Assembly: GCA_900095165.1 (NCBI GenBank) | Contig: LT606947.1 | Coordinates: 930,001-994,000 of the forward strand | Reading direction: 5' to 3' | From: Polynucleobacter necessarius | GTDB lineage: Bacteria; Pseudomonadota; Gammaproteobacteria; Burkholderiales; Burkholderiaceae | Length of the DNA: 64,000 nt | Shown here: positions 60,236 to 64,000 of the stretch, piece by piece | How positions within the stretch are numbered: position 1 is the stretch's first letter | Layout: each line of letters starts with the position of its first letter | Notes under the pieces: generated by a model | What the model saw: only the letters and a program-made list of their open reading frames with translations | Databases searched by the model: none | What the model was told of the DNA's origin: nothing | Program-made: the position numbers and the translations under genes

Positions 60236-60269
60236 GAGTTTAGTTTGCTACCTTGTTGATCTATCGTTG

Positions 60270-61229
60270 TTACTTTAGATCGGGCGTCTTAATTAAGGCC
60301 TTACCGGCCGCAGAACCAACCTCAGCGCCAAAACGTTTAGCAACACGTTCTGCGAAATTCTCTTTCATAGTGTAGTCCAGAATATCCGGTGCCTTAAAGA
60401 TGTCGCGCGCTACAGTCTCGACCGTTCCATAGCCATCCACCAAGCCAATTTTGATTGCCTGCTCGCCATTCCAAACGCGACCTGAGAACATCTCTGGAGT
60501 TTCCTTTAGACGATCCCCACGACCTGCTTTAACCACTGCAATAAATTGCTGATGAATCTCATCGATCATAGTCTTGATCATTTCCACTTGTTGTGGATTT
60601 TCTTTGGAGAACGGATCCATCATTCCCTTGTTCGAGCCAGCGGTAATCATGCGACGAGTTACACCCAACTTATCCATCAAACCAGTGAAACCAAACCCTT
60701 CCATGATCACGCCAATCGAGCCTACCAAGCTAGCTTTATCTACCAAAATCTGATCACCAGCAACAGCAACGTAGTAACCACCTGAGGCGCAGATATCTTC
60801 CACGACAACATAAAACGGCTTACTTGGATAGAATTTTCGTAAGCGGTGAATTTCATCATTCATCATGCCAGCCTGAACCGGGGAGCCCCCAGGACTATTG
60901 ATGCGTAAGACTACGCCAGCACTATTTTCATTTTCAAAAGCAGCCGTTAAAGATGAATTGATATCCAAAGCATTGGCTATCGAGCTTGAAGAAATCTCTC
61001 CTTCAAGCGTGACTAAAGCTGTGTGCTTCTCCATACCCATACCGCGCCCTGGCAGATGAAAATCAAATACTACTAGCACTACACCAACAAAGACGATAAG
61101 AGTGAGAATGCGAAAGACCACTTTCCAGCGACGCGCCTTACGGGTCTCTTTTAAATTCTCTAGCAATAAATGCTCAAGAGCTTGACGCTCCCAATTTTGA
61201 TTCGCGTTCTCGGATTGATTTTGATCCAT
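60270..61229 (-). CDS. sppA: Signal peptide peptidase SppA-type S49 protease
   Basis: Inner-membrane protease. One transmembrane helix near residues 40-60 (FRILTLIVFVGVVLVVF), then the S49 domain with RINSPGGSPVQAGMMNDEI, catalytic Ser in EDICASGGYYVAVAGD and the Lys-containing GSIGVIMEGFG region. 319 residues, the short single-domain type. Between the HAD gene and the methyltransferase, convergent with the latter. Confidence 0.9.
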   Translation of the reverse strand: MDQNQSENANQNWERQALEHLLLENLKETRKARRWKVVFRILTLIVFVGVVLVVFDFHLPGRGMGMEKHTALVTLEGEISSSSIANALDINSSLTAAFENENSAGVVLRINSPGGSPVQAGMMNDEIHRLRKFYPSKPFYVVVEDICASGGYYVAVAGDQILVDKASLVGSIGVIMEGFGFTGLMDKLGVTRRMITAGSNKGMMDPFSKENPQQVEMIKTMIDEIHQQFIAVVKAGRGDRLKETPEMFSGRVWNGEQAIKIGLVDGYGTVETVARDIFKAPDILDYTMKENFAERVAKRFGAEVGSAAGKALIKTPDLK

Positions 61230-61251
61230 CTTTTTAATCCTTAATAACTAA

Positions 61252-61938
61252 CTAGTTTTTAACGGTGAGATTCCGACTTAGCCAACCCGCCAGCTGCGAG
61301 ACATCATCCACATGAATGAGTGATGGTGCTTCTTTTAAAGTGCTCGGAGGATGTGCACCGTAAGTTACCGCCACTGCATCAACACCAGCATTGGCCGCCA
61401 TATCTAAATCATGGGTAGTATCGCCAATCATCAACATACGACGCATCGGCACTTGCATGACATCCGAAAGCTCTAGGAGCATTCCAGGATGCGGCTTGGA
61501 GAAAGATTCATCTGCAGTACGCGTTTCATGGAACATCTGCTCTAGCTGATGGTACTTTAAAGATCGATCTAATCCCACGCGAGATTTACCCGTCGCAACA
61601 CCTAAAAGATAGCCATCCTCGCGCAAGCTGTGAAGTAACTCACGAATACCTGGAAATAAATCCAGCTCGTGATCCTTAGCGAGGTAGTGGTAACGAAAAC
61701 GCTCAGTTAATTTTGGGAAATGTGCTGGCTCAATCCACGGCACCGCTCTTCTCAATGAATCCTGAATACCCAAGCCAATAACAGAGCTAGCCAAAGTGTC
61801 ATCTGGCTCCTTGAAACCTAAATCGCGACACGCCTGCTGAATACAGTTCACGATCGTCGGCGTGGAATCCATAATGGTTCCATCCCAATCCCACACAATC
61901 AGGTCGTAACGTCTATCGGGTTTTTGCTCTTCAGGCAT
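61252..61938 (-). CDS. HAD-superfamily phosphatase (phosphoglycolate phosphatase-like)
   Basis: HAD motif I is VWDWDGTIMDST with a variant DWD in place of the usual DxD-L. Motif II lies in LLGVATGKSRVGLD and motif IV in MLMIGDTTHDLDMAANAG. 228 residues from the ATG at 61938, which overlaps the rluC end; a TTG at 61953 is also in frame. The substrate is unknown. Coupled with rluC. Confidence 0.85.
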   Translation of the reverse strand: MPEEQKPDRRYDLIVWDWDGTIMDSTPTIVNCIQQACRDLGFKEPDDTLASSVIGLGIQDSLRRAVPWIEPAHFPKLTERFRYHYLAKDHELDLFPGIRELLHSLREDGYLLGVATGKSRVGLDRSLKYHQLEQMFHETRTADESFSKPHPGMLLELSDVMQVPMRRMLMIGDTTHDLDMAANAGVDAVAVTYGAHPPSTLKEAPSLIHVDDVSQLAGWLSRNLTVKN

Positions 61939-62950
61939 TGTTGGGCGCTTCAAAGGTTTTCATCATCGCGGTAAATTCAGCGGGTAGTGGAGATTCGATG
62001 CGCATTTTCTCGCCAGTACGAGGATGGGTAAAGCCAGCTAAATGGGCGTGTAGATACAAGCGCTTAGATTTGACAATTTTGTCTTGATCTTCTAAGCCAT
62101 ACTTATCATCACCCAAAATCGAGTGACCTAGTTTTTGGAGGTGTACGCGAATTTGGTGGGTACGACCCGTTTTGAGCTGAGCCTCGGCAAGAGTAATTGC
62201 CACTTCCCCACGCTTCATTAATTTAGTAACGCGCAAGGCGGTATGGCTTGGTAGGCCGTCTGGGTCAACCCGAACGCGACGCTCGCCATTGGCTAATAAG
62301 TATTTATGTAATGCAAACTTCAGCTGCATCGTACCTGCGCCCTGAGCAATTTCACCATGGGCCAGTAAGTAGTAACGCTTGTCTGTTTGGCCTTCGCGGA
62401 TCTGGCGATGCAATTCCACCAAGGCGCTGCGCTTTTTTGCCAAAAGCAAGACGCCTGAAGTATCTCGATCCAAACGATGGACCAATTCCAAAAATTTGAG
62501 CTCAGGGCGGGTAATGCGCAGGGTTTCAATAACGCCCAGGGCAATACCTGAACCCCCATGAACCGCCAAACCTGCTGGCTTATTGATTATTAATAGGGCT
62601 TCATCCTCAAACAAAATGGGCATTTTGTCGGAATATCCCTGCGCCCGAGACTTGGTTTGGGCGGTATTGACTGCTGCCATTTGGGCGGGCTCAGCGATCC
62701 GGACTGGCGGAACTCTGATTACATCCCCTTCAACCAGGCGTGTAGTTGGGTCAGCCCTTTTCTTGTTTACTCGAACTTCTCCAGAGCGAATAATCCGGTA
62801 AACGTGGCTTTTGGGAACCCCTTTAGCCCAACGCAAGAGGTAGTTATCCAGTCGCTGGCCAGCCTCTTCCGGATCAATGGTCTGGAGATGAACGGCTACT
62901 GGAGCGGTGGTTTTCACCTGTGAAGGCTTGGAAATGGGTTCGGATTTCAT
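61931..62950 (-). CDS. rluC: 23S rRNA pseudouridine synthase RluC
   Basis: RluA-family enzyme. The N-terminal S4 domain has RLDNYLLRWAKGVPKSHVYR, and the catalytic Asp lies in LVHRLDRDTSGVLLLAK. C-terminal EAQLKTGRTHQIRVHL and DDKYGL follow. 339 residues. The neighbour rne, divergent across a long leader, matches the usual rluC-rne arrangement. Confidence 0.93.
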   Translation of the reverse strand: MKSEPISKPSQVKTTAPVAVHLQTIDPEEAGQRLDNYLLRWAKGVPKSHVYRIIRSGEVRVNKKRADPTTRLVEGDVIRVPPVRIAEPAQMAAVNTAQTKSRAQGYSDKMPILFEDEALLIINKPAGLAVHGGSGIALGVIETLRITRPELKFLELVHRLDRDTSGVLLLAKKRSALVELHRQIREGQTDKRYYLLAHGEIAQGAGTMQLKFALHKYLLANGERRVRVDPDGLPSHTALRVTKLMKRGEVAITLAEAQLKTGRTHQIRVHLQKLGHSILGDDKYGLEDQDKIVKSKRLYLHAHLAGFTHPRTGEKMRIESPLPAEFTAMMKTFEAPNNA

Positions 62951-63400
62951 GATTTATCTCTTTTGTCGCCTCGACAGGGGACTCAACAATACCCCATTGT
63001 CGTTCAACTTGTGCCGTATAATCAACGCTCTAGCCAATTTATTGGCTAGAGACTGACCTGATTCAGGTTCGAATCGTAGAGCTTGGGGTCGCCCTTAATA
63101 GACTCCCGGGGTTGCCCCTCCCCCGTTGTAATGAGGCGCAGGGTTGGTGTGTCGTATGCCGCGACCCGCGATTAGAAGACAGTTTTCAGGCGCGCGCCTG
63201 CATTGATGACCTAAAGGAGGTCTCTGCGACGATCGTCAAGTGTGGCACCGGTTTAACAACATTGAACTTGGTGTACCAGGCAATAAATGCCTGGAATTGC
63301 TTGATCCACACTCCAAAGCCGCCAATGGGCTATGCCCCAGGCGGCGCTTAACTTGTCCCTAACGCAGCGCGCAACGACGCACTACCAATAGGAGAGTGTT
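62951..63400 (+). promoter_or_regulatory. Long structured leader region of rne, with no gene
   Basis: 450 bases between rluC and rne without a credible gene. A TATAAT at 63017-63022 is the best -10 for rne, though no good -35 is spaced correctly. The transcript would have about 370 untranslated bases. Two strong hairpins lie near its end: CCAGGCA/TGCCTGG at 63276-63294 and GCCGCC...GGCGGC (63318-63345) with an inner TGGGC/GCCC stem. RNase E autoregulates through its 5' leader in E. coli; the same is inferred here. Confidence 0.55.
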
Positions 63401-64000
63401 ATGAAACGCATGTTATTTAATGCAACTCAACAAGAAGAGTTGCGAGTTGCCATCGTCGATGATCAAAAACTCATCGATATCGATATCGAAGCTGCCGGTC
63501 GCGAACAACGCAAAGGCAATATTTACAAAGGTGTTATTACCCGCATTGAGCCCTCGCTCGAAGCTTGCTTTGTAAATTACGGCGAAGAGCGCCATGGCTT
63601 CCTGCCATTTAAAGAAGTTGCTCGTACCCACTTTAAAGAGGGTATTGATGTCCGCAATGCCTCTATTAAAGATGCCTTACGTGAAGGCCAAGAAATCATT
63701 GTTCAGGTAGAAAAAGAAGAGCGCGGACAAAAAGGCGCCGCCCTCACCTCTTTTGTCTCCCTGGCAGGTCGCTATTTGGTATTAATGCCAAATAACCCAC
63801 GTGGAGGCGGCGTTTCTCGTCGCATTGAAGGTGAAGACCGCCAAGAACTTCGTGAAGCAATGTCCCAATTACACGTACCAGATGGCATGAGCATCATTGC
63901 TCGTACAGCCGGTATTGGCCGTGATGCTACTGAGCTGCAATGGGATTTAAATTATCTCATGCAGTTGTGGACAGCGATTGACGAAGCCGCTAAAGGCAAC
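63401..64000 (+). CDS. rne: Ribonuclease E, N-terminal part (truncated by window edge)
   Basis: First 200 codons of the endoribonuclease that starts mRNA decay and rRNA processing. It begins [20 protein letters not shown], then the S1 RNA-binding domain ([32 protein letters not shown]) and the start of the 5'-sensor/RNase H region ([20 protein letters not shown], and [17 protein letters not shown]). AGGAGAG precedes the ATG. The catalytic Asp residues and the C-terminal scaffold lie outside the window. Confidence 0.95.
   Translation, partial: MKRMLFNATQQEELRVAIVDDQKLIDIDIEAAGREQRKGNIYKGVITRIEPSLEACFVNYGEERHGFLPFKEVARTHFKEGIDVRNASIKDALREGQEIIVQVEKEERGQKGAALTSFVSLAGRYLVLMPNNPRGGGVSRRIEGEDRQELREAMSQLHVPDGMSIIARTAGIGRDATELQWDLNYLMQLWTAIDEAAKGN

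Noticed and set aside
63112-63351. 79-codon open frame in the rne leader
   Set aside because: No ribosome site and no protein-like pattern. It overlaps strong RNA hairpins, so it is better read as leader RNA.
1-64000. TAG reassigned to glutamine
   Set aside because: Several intact genes (uvrB, arnB, DUF1841, the RsmI-like gene) end at TAG exactly at the family C-terminus, and the other lesions include a TAA and frameshifts.
1-64000. CRISPR array, prophage, insertion sequence or integrated element
   Set aside because: No regularly spaced repeats, transposase, integrase or terminal inverted repeats were seen. The DnaB intein is the only mobile element.

Overview
The window reads as a betaproteobacterial chromosome of the family Burkholderiaceae, most likely genus Polynucleobacter. 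This rests on gene order (rpmF-plsX-fabHDG-acpP-fabF-mucD-lepA-lepB-rnc-era-recO-pdxJ-acpS-nagZ; rpsF-priB-rpsR-rplI-dnaB; EarP next to an EF-P carrying Arg32), on protein character and on moderate base composition (not computed). At least six genes carry one clean inactivating lesion each, and two more are probably frameshifted. That fits a lineage in recent genome erosion, such as the ciliate endosymbiont form Polynucleobacter necessarius. The species call is inference.

Layout. 1-1007: start of the isc operon (iscS partial, iscR). 1122-8245: uvrB, a class I aminotransferase, an amber-interrupted phaZ, rsxB-nth-DUF1841 and a HIT hydrolase. 8360-17563 is the decay-rich stretch: aceA with an amber codon, an MFS transporter, clpB, a frameshifted GIY-YIG gene, a small Cys-rich protein plus DUF2244 protein, a frameshifted AlkB-like gene, moaE with a stop, intact moaD and frameshifted moeA. 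17579-21597: alanine-type aminotransferase, hom and thrC. 21677-28831: a DUF498/Mth938 protein and a complete-looking L-Ara4N operon (arnT, B, C, split arnA as two genes, D). 28879-32146: bcp, phoH (N-terminal frameshift likely), an NlpC/P60 lipoprotein and a PsiF-type secreted protein. 32212-36211: rpsF-priB-rpsR-rplI-dnaB, where dnaB carries a 352-residue class-3-type intein with a LAGLIDADG endonuclease, inserted in the Walker A loop. 36344-39656: asparaginase, lexA, a lipoprotein, tRNA-Cys, tRNA-Gly and pgsA. 39693-43359: uvrC and earP, divergent from one shared CATG, then efp. 43429-58805: a long minus-strand series of lipid synthesis, secretion, ribosome and repair genes. 58849-64000: maf, an RsmI-like methyltransferase, sppA, a HAD phosphatase, rluC, and the leader and first 200 codons of rne.

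Functionally, core replication, translation, fatty-acid, lipid A and Fe-S functions look intact. The lesions fall on dispensable metabolism: PHB mobilisation, glyoxylate shunt, molybdenum cofactor and alkylation repair. The rpoE-rseA-rseB module usually found between fabF and mucD is missing. No insertion sequence, prophage or CRISPR array was seen. The most distinctive elements are the DnaB intein and the set of single-lesion pseudogenes.
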